From Alphaproteobacteria bacterium (GTDB lineage: Bacteria > Pseudomonadota > Alphaproteobacteria > Rhizobiales > Beijerinckiaceae), in the NCBI GenBank assembly GCA_009921785.1, contig RFXE01000001.1:1-28555 (forward strand): a DNA stretch of 28,555 nucleotides, read 5' to 3'. This document shows, piece after piece, positions 16,260 through 23,653 of this stretch. Below the pieces are notes generated by a model. It saw only the letters and a program-made list of their open reading frames with translations. It did not search any database and was not told the DNA's origin. The position numbers and the translations under genes are program-made. How positions within the stretch are numbered: the first letter of the stretch is position 1; the number at the start of each line of letters is the position of its first letter.

Positions 16260-17441
16260 ATGAAAAAAGATGATCTAACGATGATTGCCTCATATGACTG
16301 GGGATTTCCGGTGCCTATTGCCTACGGGCTAGGACGTCTGGCCGAAATCGGGCAGCACTGCATAGGCTTGGGCATCGACAATCCCATGATCGTGACTGAT
16401 AGCGGCAGCCGTGACTTGCCCTTCATCGGACGGCTACAATCCTCTCTTCATGATGCAGGGCTGACGTCGTCCCTGTTTTCGGACATTTCGCCAAATCCGC
16501 TGGATAGCGAGATAGGTTCGGGGCGTGCTGCCTTCATTAAGGGCGGCCATGACGCGATCATCGCGATCGGCGGTGGCAGTGCCATGGATGGCGGTAAGGC
16601 TATTTGCCTTACCGCGCACAACGATTTTGACCTTTGGGCTTTTGAATATGAACAGCCTGTTCCCGTAATGATGCAGGGGCACCGGTTTCCTGCTCTGATC
16701 ACCATCCCTACGACAGCCGGCACCGGAGCCGAAACCGAAAGCACCGCCATGATCACCCATGCGGCCAAGGGCATGAAGTTCTGCGTTTGGCACCCAGACT
16801 TAAAACCCGCAGTGGCCGTGCTGGACCCGGAACTGACCGTTGGTCTGCCAAAAAATCTTACTGCCTGGACAGGGGCCGATGCACTTGTTCATGCTATCGA
16901 GGCGTATCTGGTGCCGAGCTTCCATCCATTGTGCGATGGCTTAGCGCTGGAAGGATTAGCGCTCATTACGAAATGGCTGCCCGTCGCCGTAGAGGAGCCA
17001 GAGAACTTAACCGCAAGAGGCGGCATGCTGATGGGGTCATGCCTTGCCGGGATTGCTTTCCTGAAGGGCCTTGGGCTTGTCCATGCTATTTCCCATATGA
17101 TCGGGGCGGAATTTAACACGCAGCACGGTCTGACCAATGCGATACTTCTGCCGGTGGTGCTGCGTTTCAATCTGCCCGGTCAGGAGGATAAGGTTCGCCG
17201 GATGGCGCAAGCAATGAACCTGTCAGACAACTCGGTAGAAGGCTTAATTTCAGCAGTCGAACTCCTTCTAAACAAGATCGGGATACCGAAGTCGTTAGGC
17301 GAAATTGGCGTCCCTACCGATAGCGCTGCAAGGATCGCCGAAAAGGCACTGAAAGACAGTGCAGCCCGCTCTAACCCCCGCGTTGCCACGCTGACTGAAG
17401 TTCGTGGGTTGATCGAAATCGCAATCGCAAAGGCACGCTGA
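16260..17441 (+). CDS. Iron-containing alcohol dehydrogenase
   Basis: This 393-residue group III alcohol dehydrogenase interconverts an alcohol and an aldehyde with NAD(P). The nucleotide-binding region has the GGGSAMDGGKA motif (about residues 102-112), and PTTAGTGAETE follows (about 150-160). Metal ligands are in place: Asp and His in GADALVHAIEAY, and the histidines of GLGLVHAISHMIGAEFNTQHG (the segments LVHAISHMIGAEF and NTQHG). The start at 16260 has only a weak ribosome site; ATG 16281 (MIASYDWGFPVP) is an alternative that fits family N-termini better. It is 16 bp upstream of an aldehyde dehydrogenase gene, so the pair should convert an alcohol to a carboxylic acid. The substrate is unknown. 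Confidence 0.92.
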   Translation: MKKDDLTMIASYDWGFPVPIAYGLGRLAEIGQHCIGLGIDNPMIVTDSGSRDLPFIGRLQSSLHDAGLTSSLFSDISPNPLDSEIGSGRAAFIKGGHDAIIAIGGGSAMDGGKAICLTAHNDFDLWAFEYEQPVPVMMQGHRFPALITIPTTAGTGAETESTAMITHAAKGMKFCVWHPDLKPAVAVLDPELTVGLPKNLTAWTGADALVHAIEAYLVPSFHPLCDGLALEGLALITKWLPVAVEEPENLTARGGMLMGSCLAGIAFLKGLGLVHAISHMIGAEFNTQHGLTNAILLPVVLRFNLPGQEDKVRRMAQAMNLSDNSVEGLISAVELLLNKIGIPKSLGEIGVPTDSAARIAEKALKDSAARSNPRVATLTEVRGLIEIAIAKAR

Positions 17442-17457
17442 TAGTAGGGTCGGAAAA

Positions 17458-18885
17458 ATGCAGAACCTGACGAAATTCTTTATTGGTGGCGAATGGGTCA
17501 AACCATTGTCGTCTGCGACCTTGCCAATTCTAAACCCTGCGACTGAGGAGCCGATCGGCACTGTTGCTATGGGTATCTCTGAAGACGTGGATTCCGCAGT
17601 GAAGGCCGCAAAGGCCGCATTCACAGCCTTCTCTGTCACCTCTAAACAGGAGAGACTTCACCTTCTCTACCGATTGAAAGCTGCGACCGAAAGGCGTCTC
17701 GAGGATCTGGCACAGGCCATGCGGATCGAGATGGGCGCGCCGATAACAATGGCGAGGTCCGCGCAAGCAGATGCAGCCATTGGCCATCTGCGAGGCTTCA
17801 TCGAAGCGCTGCAAGAGCTTGAAGAGAGCAAAGTGCTCGCTAATGGCGATATCCTTTTACGCGAACCGATCGGTGTCTGTGGGCTTATTACTCCCTGGAA
17901 CTGGCCGATTAACCAGATTGCGCTCAAGGTCATTCCCGTTCTGGCCACAGGATCAACGTGTGTCCTAAAGCCTTCGGAACACACACCGATCTCGGCCATG
18001 ATTTATGCTGAAATCATTGACGAGGCCGGCTATCCGCCTGGGGTATTTAATCTGGTAAACGGGGATGGCCCCACGGTGGGTGCGGCCCTTTCGCGACATC
18101 CTGAAATTCAAATGATGTCCTTCACAGGATCAACTAGGGCTGGAATCGCTGTTACCCATGATGCCGCCGAAACCGTGAAGCGCGTGACGTTGGAACTGGG
18201 AGGAAAATCGCCGAACCTAGTTTTTTCCGACTGCAAGCTCGAGGAGCGTGTGGCAGCCTCCGTTCGGGAATGTATGTTCAACACTGGTCAGTCGTGCGAC
18301 GCGCCGAGCCGGCTTTTGGTCGAACGATCATGCTACGACGAGGCGCTTCGGATTGCCAAACTGACAATAGATTCCGTCAAGGTCGGTGACCCAGAGCAAA
18401 CGGGCGACCATATCGGACCTCTCTTCGATAAGATTCAATTTGACCGCGTGCAGTCCATGATCGAAGCGGGTCTTGCCGAGGGCGCGACGCTTCTGGCAGG
18501 TGGCCTCGGTAAGCCAGATGGAGTCACCACCGGATGGTTTGCCAAGCCTACGATATTTGCCGACGTGTCAAACCATATGCGGGTCGCCCAGGAAGAGATA
18601 TTCGGTCCCGTGCTCGTCATCATTCCGTTTGATGACGAGGATGATGCAATTGCTATTGCTAATGACACGCCATACGGGCTGGCCGCCTATCTGCAAACGG
18701 GTGATCCGGAGAGGGCGCTGCGGGTCGCCAAACGTCTGCGTGCTGGGGCTGTTCACATAAACGGTGGTGGTTTCAACTATGGCTCGCCTTTTGGCGGCTA
18801 TAAGCAGTCGGGGAACGGCCGCGAAGGAGGAATAATGGGATTGGAAGATTACCTCGAAACCAAAACGCTGCATGGAATGAGCTAA
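17458..18885 (+). CDS. NAD(P)-dependent aldehyde dehydrogenase
   Basis: This 475-residue enzyme oxidises an aldehyde to the acid. The substrate-anchoring Asn is in TPWNWPINQIALKV, the general-base Glu in TLELGGKSPNLVF, and the catalytic Cys in NTGQSCDAPSRLLVE. The EEIFGPVL and NYGSPFGGYKQSGNGRE signatures near the C-terminus are intact. It follows the iron alcohol dehydrogenase by 16 bp, with AGGG upstream of the ATG, so the two form an operon. Substrate is not evident from sequence. Acetaldehyde released by DmdD, 4-5 kb away, is one candidate; short-chain hydroxy-acid semialdehydes are others. Confidence 0.93.
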   Translation: MQNLTKFFIGGEWVKPLSSATLPILNPATEEPIGTVAMGISEDVDSAVKAAKAAFTAFSVTSKQERLHLLYRLKAATERRLEDLAQAMRIEMGAPITMARSAQADAAIGHLRGFIEALQELEESKVLANGDILLREPIGVCGLITPWNWPINQIALKVIPVLATGSTCVLKPSEHTPISAMIYAEIIDEAGYPPGVFNLVNGDGPTVGAALSRHPEIQMMSFTGSTRAGIAVTHDAAETVKRVTLELGGKSPNLVFSDCKLEERVAASVRECMFNTGQSCDAPSRLLVERSCYDEALRIAKLTIDSVKVGDPEQTGDHIGPLFDKIQFDRVQSMIEAGLAEGATLLAGGLGKPDGVTTGWFAKPTIFADVSNHMRVAQEEIFGPVLVIIPFDDEDDAIAIANDTPYGLAAYLQTGDPERALRVAKRLRAGAVHINGGGFNYGSPFGGYKQSGNGREGGIMGLEDYLETKTLHGMS

Positions 18886-19089
18886 AAAGGCCTAGTATTC
18901 GATTCAAGGTCGCAAAACTTGCCCTGCCCAAGAGGTATGGGTTTAATCTAGGACATCAAGCATGCTTAAGACCTAGTTTTGAGGGATTTCGATGAGATAT
19001 CAGATATCGAAAGGGTCTAATGCCGAATAGACAAAGGATATTATTCATTGTCCGGATCGGCTTTTATATCACTCGGGGAAATTCAAATT

Positions 19090-19596
19090 ATGTCGCTTAC
19101 GCTTTACGATATGTCCGTGCCAGTTTTTGTCCAATCGCTTACGGCACTCGCCGATGTTCTCAAAAAAGCCGAAGCACATGCGGATGCGCACAAAATTGAG
19201 CATACGGTTTTTCTGAACGCGCGCCTCGCTCCTGATATGTTCGCATTGACGAGACAGGTTCAACTCGCAACCGATTTCGCAAAAGGCGGATCGGCCCGTG
19301 TCTCGGGCGTTGACACGCCGAGCTATTCCGACACGGAATCGACCTTCGCTGAACTCTATGGACGGATCGAGAAGACGATCGCCTTCATCACGTCAATCCC
19401 GAAGGAAAAATTCGTCAACGCCGAAACGCGCGATATCCTCGTTCCGTTGCGACCCGAGCCGCGGACATTCAATGCACTTGTGTACTTACGTCACGGCGCG
19501 CTCGCCAATTTCTTTTTCCATACGACGACGGCCTATGCCATTCTGCGTCATAATGGTGTCGAACTTGGAAAGCGTGATTATCTCGGAACCTATTGA
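19090..19596 (+). CDS. DUF1993 family protein
   Basis: The 168-residue product matches DUF1993, a helical family of the DinB-like four-helix type with no assigned function. It begins MSLTLYDMSVPVFVQSL, has ARLAPDMFALTRQVQLATDF in the middle, and ends in a region with HTTTAYAILRHNGVELGKRD. I start it at ATG 19090, preceded by GGGGAAA, rather than at an upstream TTG (19048). A decayed SOUL-domain gene follows 13 bp downstream, so the two may once have been an operon. Confidence 0.88.
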   Translation: MSLTLYDMSVPVFVQSLTALADVLKKAEAHADAHKIEHTVFLNARLAPDMFALTRQVQLATDFAKGGSARVSGVDTPSYSDTESTFAELYGRIEKTIAFITSIPKEKFVNAETRDILVPLRPEPRTFNALVYLRHGALANFFFHTTTAYAILRHNGVELGKRDYLGTY

Positions 19597-19609
19597 TGCC
19601 ATACGCGTA

Positions 19610-20058
19610 ATGCTGACATTTAACCCCGCCATTCTGGCTAACCTTGCTGTTATGGCGGGGCTCATCGCGTCGTAGTCCGCGATGGCCATCAAAGAGCCGC
19701 CCTTCGCTGTCGTTGAACAGGACGGCTAATTTGAATTTCGTGACTATGCACTGATTCTTGCGGCCGAAGTAACGGTCAAAAATTGTGATGACCGCTCCTA
19801 TCACTCAGAATGCTGAGAATCGCAAAAGCGAGACAATCGTCATTACAGTGCTCGTGACGAAAAACGCAATCGGCAATCAATGGAAGATCCATTCATGATG
19901 CCGAGGACTTACACGAAAGTAACATTGCCGAAGCTAAATGACTCTCGAATTTTATTTGTCTAAATACCAGCCCTATGCGTTGTTGTTTTGAAATTCTCCG
20001 GCCTCTGTACGGGTGGCAATCCGAATGCGCGAAATGAAAAGTGCTGGTTGGCGCGCTC
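19610..20058 (+). pseudogene. Decayed SOUL-family haem-binding protein gene
   Basis: Conceptual translation in three frames recovers successive pieces of a SOUL haem-binding protein. The pieces are AIKEPPFAVVEQDG (19685-19726), a stop, FEFRDYALILAAEVTV (19730-19777), NRKSETIVITVLVTK (about 19817-19863), then FMMPRTYTKVTLPKLNDSRI (19892-19951), and VVLKFSGLCTGGNPNAR (about 19983-20032). In-frame stops occur at 19673 and 19727, and at least two frameshifts and a small deletion are needed. The order and spacing follow the family, so this is a remnant and not chance. It follows the DUF1993 gene on the same strand. Confidence 0.75.
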
Positions 20059-20453
20059 AATAATAAAAATTTCATTATTAATAAAAATAAAACCTTTCTT
20101 CGCGTTGTTTTAAAATTAAATATGTCTTGCAATCGTGAATTTTGGATCATAAATGAATGATTTTCACCGCGATCTTCAATAATGCTATAAGCAACCAGTA
20201 AGAAGCTTTTCCTTTCCAGCGCAATTTCGGATCATCTCGATTTCAATTCAGAAGTTTTGTTTAGTTGTCGTACAATTAATTAGCGTCCAAAATTTGGAGG
20301 CTTATTAAAAATAAGTGTTTTTGAATAACGAATTTTTGGGTGAGCAATTTGCAAAAGAGTAGCTATAAGAACTTTGCAACTCTTTAAAACTTTTCACGTC
20401 GAGAAATTGAAATTTTGAAAATCTTGAACCCATTGATATCATTTTGAAAAATA
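20059..20453. other. AT-rich non-coding DNA
   Basis: Nearly 400 bp of visibly AT-rich sequence with many A and T runs and stops in all frames. I see no gene, terminator or repeat that stands out. It lies between the decayed SOUL gene and the tRNA fragment. Confidence 0.5.
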
Positions 20454-20493
20454 GTGGAGCTGAGCGGAATCGAACTGCTAGCCTCCTCATTAC
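20454..20493 (-). other. 3' fragment of a tRNA gene (possible integration scar)
   Basis: On the minus strand the sequence runs from an anticodon-like CGTAATGAGGAGG, through a T-arm (AGCAG TTCGATT CCGCT, one mismatch in the stem), to an acceptor-like CAGCTCCA end. No D-arm or 5' half precedes it. The anticodon region resembles tRNA-Thr(CGT). A 3' tRNA piece starting at the anticodon loop is the usual footprint left at the far end of an element integrated into a tRNA gene. The identity of the parent tRNA is uncertain. Confidence 0.5.
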
Positions 20494-20596
20494 GCCTGAA
20501 AGACTTTTAGTTTGATTCGACGTCTGAAGGCTAGATTAATTAGAAATTACTTTAACAAGCATCATTGTTTCTAGCCTAGTCAGTTGTTCAACCCCA

Positions 20597-20947
20597 TTAA
20601 AGAGCCTTTACGATATCCCTGTGAAACTCTTTCAGGTGGGTTTGAGCCCACCTCGCAAGTTCCTCAACGATAGGTCGCAGCGCTTTACCGCTTTCTGTTA
20701 AACGGAAGGCGTTATTGCGAGCGCTCGCTTGCGGGTTCGTTCGCTCGATTAGTTTTAGGTTAGTAAGCAGTTCGAGCCTCGTGGCGAGGATATTTGTCGA
20801 GATGCGCTCTTTCGACCCAAGAAACTCCGAATAGGTGCGGGTTCCGTATATCAATAAGTCACGAATAATCAGAAGCGACCACTTGTCTCCGAGCACGTCG
20901 AGCGCGGAACTGATCGGGCAAACGGAACGCCAATCGAGTCCTTCCAT
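20597..20947 (-). CDS. HxlR-family winged-helix transcription regulator
   Basis: The 116-residue product is a typical small HxlR/MarR-like DNA-binding protein, usually dimeric. It shows CPISSALDVLGDKWSLLIIR (about residues 10-29), then FLGSKERISTNILATRLELL for the recognition helix region and the wing RNNAFRLTESGKALRP. A cysteine at residue 10, just before helix 1, is the position used for redox or electrophile sensing in several HxlR proteins. I prefer ATG 20947, which has AAGGA at good spacing, over GTG 20959. It is last in a minus-strand group with a MAPEG protein and an SDR reductase, and probably controls them. Confidence 0.9.
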   Translation of the reverse strand: MEGLDWRSVCPISSALDVLGDKWSLLIIRDLLIYGTRTYSEFLGSKERISTNILATRLELLTNLKLIERTNPQASARNNAFRLTESGKALRPIVEELARWAQTHLKEFHRDIVKAL

Positions 20948-21082
20948 CCTATCCTTCACAAATCCACTCCAACCTCACTCTGTCTTAACCAATCTACCCG
21001 CGTTGGCTCACTTAGTTGACTTCACGCCCGCGCCCCGTTCCGGTCAAGTCCATCAGTTGCTAGGCTATGGCCATGCCCATCC

Positions 21083-21493
21083 TTATCGAGCCAAGTAGTG
21101 GATAACAATCTGCCAGACATAGACCAACATGGAAACCTGAGCGACCGCAAAAACAGCAGTGCGCAAATAGGGAATCCCAGCGATATAGACTACAGCATGC
21201 AGAATGCGAGCGATGAGGAGCACGATACCTGCAACAAACGTAATGCCATTCGTAGCACCCGTGACGCAGGCGATACCGATGACAGCCGCATATATTGCGA
21301 GGTTGTCGGCGAGATTGCTATGCGCGCGCACCGCCCGGCCACCCCAAGGGGCAACGCCCTCAAGCACTGTGTCACGATTGTAGAAGATCCATTTTATGCC
21401 TCCGGGAACTGATCCGCGCGCGACGACAGGAGGCAAAGTGAGGATTTCTGTGAGCAATGCGAGCGATAACAAAATCCATAAATCAGGTGTCAT
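21083..21493 (-). CDS. MAPEG family membrane protein
   Basis: This 136-residue integral membrane protein resembles the MAPEG family (membrane-associated proteins in eicosanoid and glutathione metabolism). Four hydrophobic helices are seen at about residues 5-25, 68-88, 85-105 and 112-132. The RAVRAHSNLADNLAIYAAV segment (about residues 53-71) is the family's conserved glutathione-site region with Arg, His, Asn and Glu/Asp. Bacterial members of this kind are often of unknown substrate. It lies 60 bp downstream of the SDR reductase gene and 123 bp upstream of the HxlR gene, which suggests a shared role in dealing with reactive small molecules. Confidence 0.85.
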   Translation of the reverse strand: MTPDLWILLSLALLTEILTLPPVVARGSVPGGIKWIFYNRDTVLEGVAPWGGRAVRAHSNLADNLAIYAAVIGIACVTGATNGITFVAGIVLLIARILHAVVYIAGIPYLRTAVFAVAQVSMLVYVWQIVIHYLAR

Positions 21494-21553
21494 TCCGTTT
21501 TTCCTTCTGAGTTGTTAAGGGGTATTAGATGCACTTTTTTCGATGCTGATGAT

Positions 21554-22537
21554 CTATTGTGAAATCGATGCCGCCATGTCTCGGAAGGAGACCTCCATCG
21601 GAGTGGGCTTCCACTTCAGCACCTCGAATGTCGCGCTATTGTTGTAAGAGGCTGCCTTTCCAATAAAAGGCAGCATTCCCTTCACTTCGCGGTCGAACAG
21701 GCCCATGATTTTCAAAAGTGTAGTCGGCGCTTTGCGAGAAGGAACCTTCGTGTAGCCCGCTTCTTTAAGAACGTCCGCTACAGTGATCATGTCGATCGGT
21801 TCGGCAGTAGCTGCAATAAACCGCTTACCCGCAGCATCTTTGGCCGTCATCGCCTCGACGTGGAGACGAGCGACATCGCGAACATCAACCATGCCCATGC
21901 TCATATCGGGAACCATTGGCATCTTTCCACCAATCATAGCGGTCATTAACCCCACGCTCTGTCCGTCCATTTTCGCGCCCAGAGACGGCCCGAACACCGC
22001 GCCCGGGTTTACAACCGTGAGTTCCATATTTCCTGCCTTGACAGCATTCCACGCGGCACGTTCGGCCAAGGTTTTGCTCTTGGCGTATGCACCAATGTTT
22101 GCCTCAGTATTGGACCAGGAATCTGGCCCGTAGCGCCCCGTGTCCTTTCCCGCGATTATCGCAAAGGTTGATGATGTAAGAACTAGGCGTTTGACACCTT
22201 CGCGTTGGGCCGCAGTAATAACCCGCTTGGTTCCTTCGACCGCAGGAGCGATCAGTTCATTCTCATCCTTTGGCTCTTTGAGCAGGAAGGGAGATGCAAC
22301 ATGTATCGCGAAAGAGCAGCCTTTCATCGCCTCACCCCAACCAGGGTCTGAGAGAAGATCAGCTTCGACGAAGCTCAACCGATCAATCGGAGCAACCTTT
22401 GCAAGCGCCTCACGGGTGGCATCTGACTTAGCGCGAGATCGGATCGTTCCGATAACTTCATAGCCCTGCCTTAGCAGTTCGGCAGCACAGTGCTGCCCTA
22501 TGTATCCAGTCACCCCGGTCAGCAAAACACGTTCCAT
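21554..22537 (-). CDS. Extended SDR family reductase (dihydroflavonol-4-reductase-like)
   Basis: The 327-residue protein is an NAD(P)H-dependent extended short-chain dehydrogenase. The cofactor motif is TGVTGYIG (residues 7-14), followed by Arg residues (TIRSRAKSD) that favour NADPH. The catalytic residues are in VLTSSTFAI and YAKSK, with NPGAVFGP following. Members of this subgroup reduce aldehydes or ketones, such as methylglyoxal and flavonol-type carbonyls. A leading pair of ACTT-N9-AAGT sites lies upstream, and the MAPEG and HxlR genes follow, so it is likely induced by the substrate or stress sensed by the HxlR protein. Confidence 0.88.
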   Translation of the reverse strand: MERVLLTGVTGYIGQHCAAELLRQGYEVIGTIRSRAKSDATREALAKVAPIDRLSFVEADLLSDPGWGEAMKGCSFAIHVASPFLLKEPKDENELIAPAVEGTKRVITAAQREGVKRLVLTSSTFAIIAGKDTGRYGPDSWSNTEANIGAYAKSKTLAERAAWNAVKAGNMELTVVNPGAVFGPSLGAKMDGQSVGLMTAMIGGKMPMVPDMSMGMVDVRDVARLHVEAMTAKDAAGKRFIAATAEPIDMITVADVLKEAGYTKVPSRKAPTTLLKIMGLFDREVKGMLPFIGKAASYNNSATFEVLKWKPTPMEVSFRDMAASISQ

Positions 22538-22567
22538 CTTCTCAAACTCCCATCTAGGCCGAATGAA

Positions 22568-22615
22568 TTAACTTGTGAAATGCAAGTTAAATGTTATTAC
22601 TTTCAAAAAGCAAGT
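22568..22615. promoter_or_regulatory. Paired ACTT-N9-AAGT sites, probable HxlR operators
   Basis: The first site is a perfect inverted repeat TTAACTTG-N7-CAAGTTAA (22568-22590). The second is ACTT-N9-AAGT (22599-22615). Both share the core ACTT-N9-AAGT with identical spacing and start 28 bp apart. They lie 31-78 bp upstream of the SDR start, and HxlR-family proteins bind such palindromes. Confidence 0.6.
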
Positions 22616-22809
22616 TTTTTCTCGTCCTTCTAGAATTTTTCAATAAGAGCATTGTGTTTTGGTATTTTGCGGGACAGCGATAAGTTCTGCTTTTCGCTAT
22701 CAAAACCGTCAGAATAGACCTTTATATTTGAGTTAAGGACTTACAATTAGGATGCTCTTGAGCCTAGCATGACCGATGAAGGAGCCCGAACAACAAAGGT
22801 AATCGCCAA

Positions 22810-22846
22810 AACGGCTTAGCTCTTAGGACGCACGCGCGAAGCCGTT
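22810..22846 (-). terminator. Possible terminator at the end of dmdD
   Basis: An 8-bp stem AACGGCTT/AAGCCGTT (22839-22846 with 22810-22817) has a 21-nt loop that includes the last codons of dmdD, and is followed by TTTGG on the minus strand. The loop is long and the U tract short. Confidence 0.35.
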
Positions 22847-23622
22847 CCCTTGATAAAATCGTCTAGGCGCGCTCGGGCAGCAGGTTGAGTATTGACTACC
22901 CCTGCAATGACAGCCTCGGCATAGGAAGCGTCGAGTGCGGACATATTACCGAGATGGCTAATGGCCGAACAGATTGCAAAATTGCTAAGGGGGAGGTTCT
23001 GCGCGGCTTTGGCTGCCAAGGTGAGGGCTGCATCAAGGCTTGACCCTTCGACCAAATACTCCGCGAGGCCAACATCGACCGCCTCTTGCCCTTGATAAAC
23101 GCGCCCGGTTAACATCATGTCGATCATCCGTGCCTTGCCCACCAGACCCGCGACACGGATCGTTGCACCACCACCAGTGAACAGGCCACGCTGACCCTCG
23201 GGCAAAGCAAAATAGGTCGAATTGTCCATGACGCGAACATGCGCGGCACTGGCAAGTTCCAAACCTCCGCCCACGACTGCGCCCTTCAAGGCTGCGATGA
23301 TAGGCACACCGCCGTATTCCATCTTGTTGAAAGCTTCATGCCAGCGCATGCAGATATGCATGAAATCGGAGGGGCTTCGGTCAGCCTGATGATGTTCCGC
23401 CAGATCGAGGCCCGCGCAGAAATGATCACCTGATGCTGCGAGTACAATAGCACGCACTCCGGCGCGTGGGGCAGTCGCGAAAAACTCAACAAGCTCTTCG
23501 ATCGTGTACGAATCTAGCGCGTTGCGTTTAGTCGGACGGTTCAATGTGACCACCCAGACGCCGTCGTCGCCGGCAACAATGTCAAGGTTTTTGAAGCGCG
23601 ATAAATCAATTTGGATGCCCAT
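22816..23622 (-). CDS. dmdD: Methylthioacryloyl-CoA hydratase
   Basis: DmdD hydrates methylthioacryloyl-CoA and hydrolyses it to methanethiol, acetaldehyde, CO2 and CoA, the last step of DMSP demethylation. The 268-residue crotonase-fold protein matches the Ruegeria pomeroyi DmdD pattern as I remember it: DFMHICMRWHEAFNKMEYGG and GGGLELASAAHVRVM, then YFALPEGQRGLFTGGGATIR. The two catalytic glutamates fall at residues 122 and 142, one away from the Ruegeria numbering 121 and 141. ATG 23622 is the right start: it has AGGA 7 nt upstream and begins MGIQIDLSRF; a longer frame to 23814 only reads through dmdC. It lies 31 bp after dmdC. Ordinary enoyl-CoA hydratase is the alternative. Confidence 0.88.
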   Translation of the reverse strand: MGIQIDLSRFKNLDIVAGDDGVWVVTLNRPTKRNALDSYTIEELVEFFATAPRAGVRAIVLAASGDHFCAGLDLAEHHQADRSPSDFMHICMRWHEAFNKMEYGGVPIIAALKGAVVGGGLELASAAHVRVMDNSTYFALPEGQRGLFTGGGATIRVAGLVGKARMIDMMLTGRVYQGQEAVDVGLAEYLVEGSSLDAALTLAAKAAQNLPLSNFAICSAISHLGNMSALDASYAEAVIAGVVNTQPAARARLDDFIKGTASRVRPKS

Positions 23623-23653
23623 GTTGCGGTCCTGTTTTGTAAGGGTAAAGGGA

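Noticed and set aside
19090..19596. DUF1993 gene considered as a DMSP lyase
   Set aside because: It has no cupin metal motif and no similarity to DddD, DddP, DddY or the cupin lyases; it fits DUF1993.
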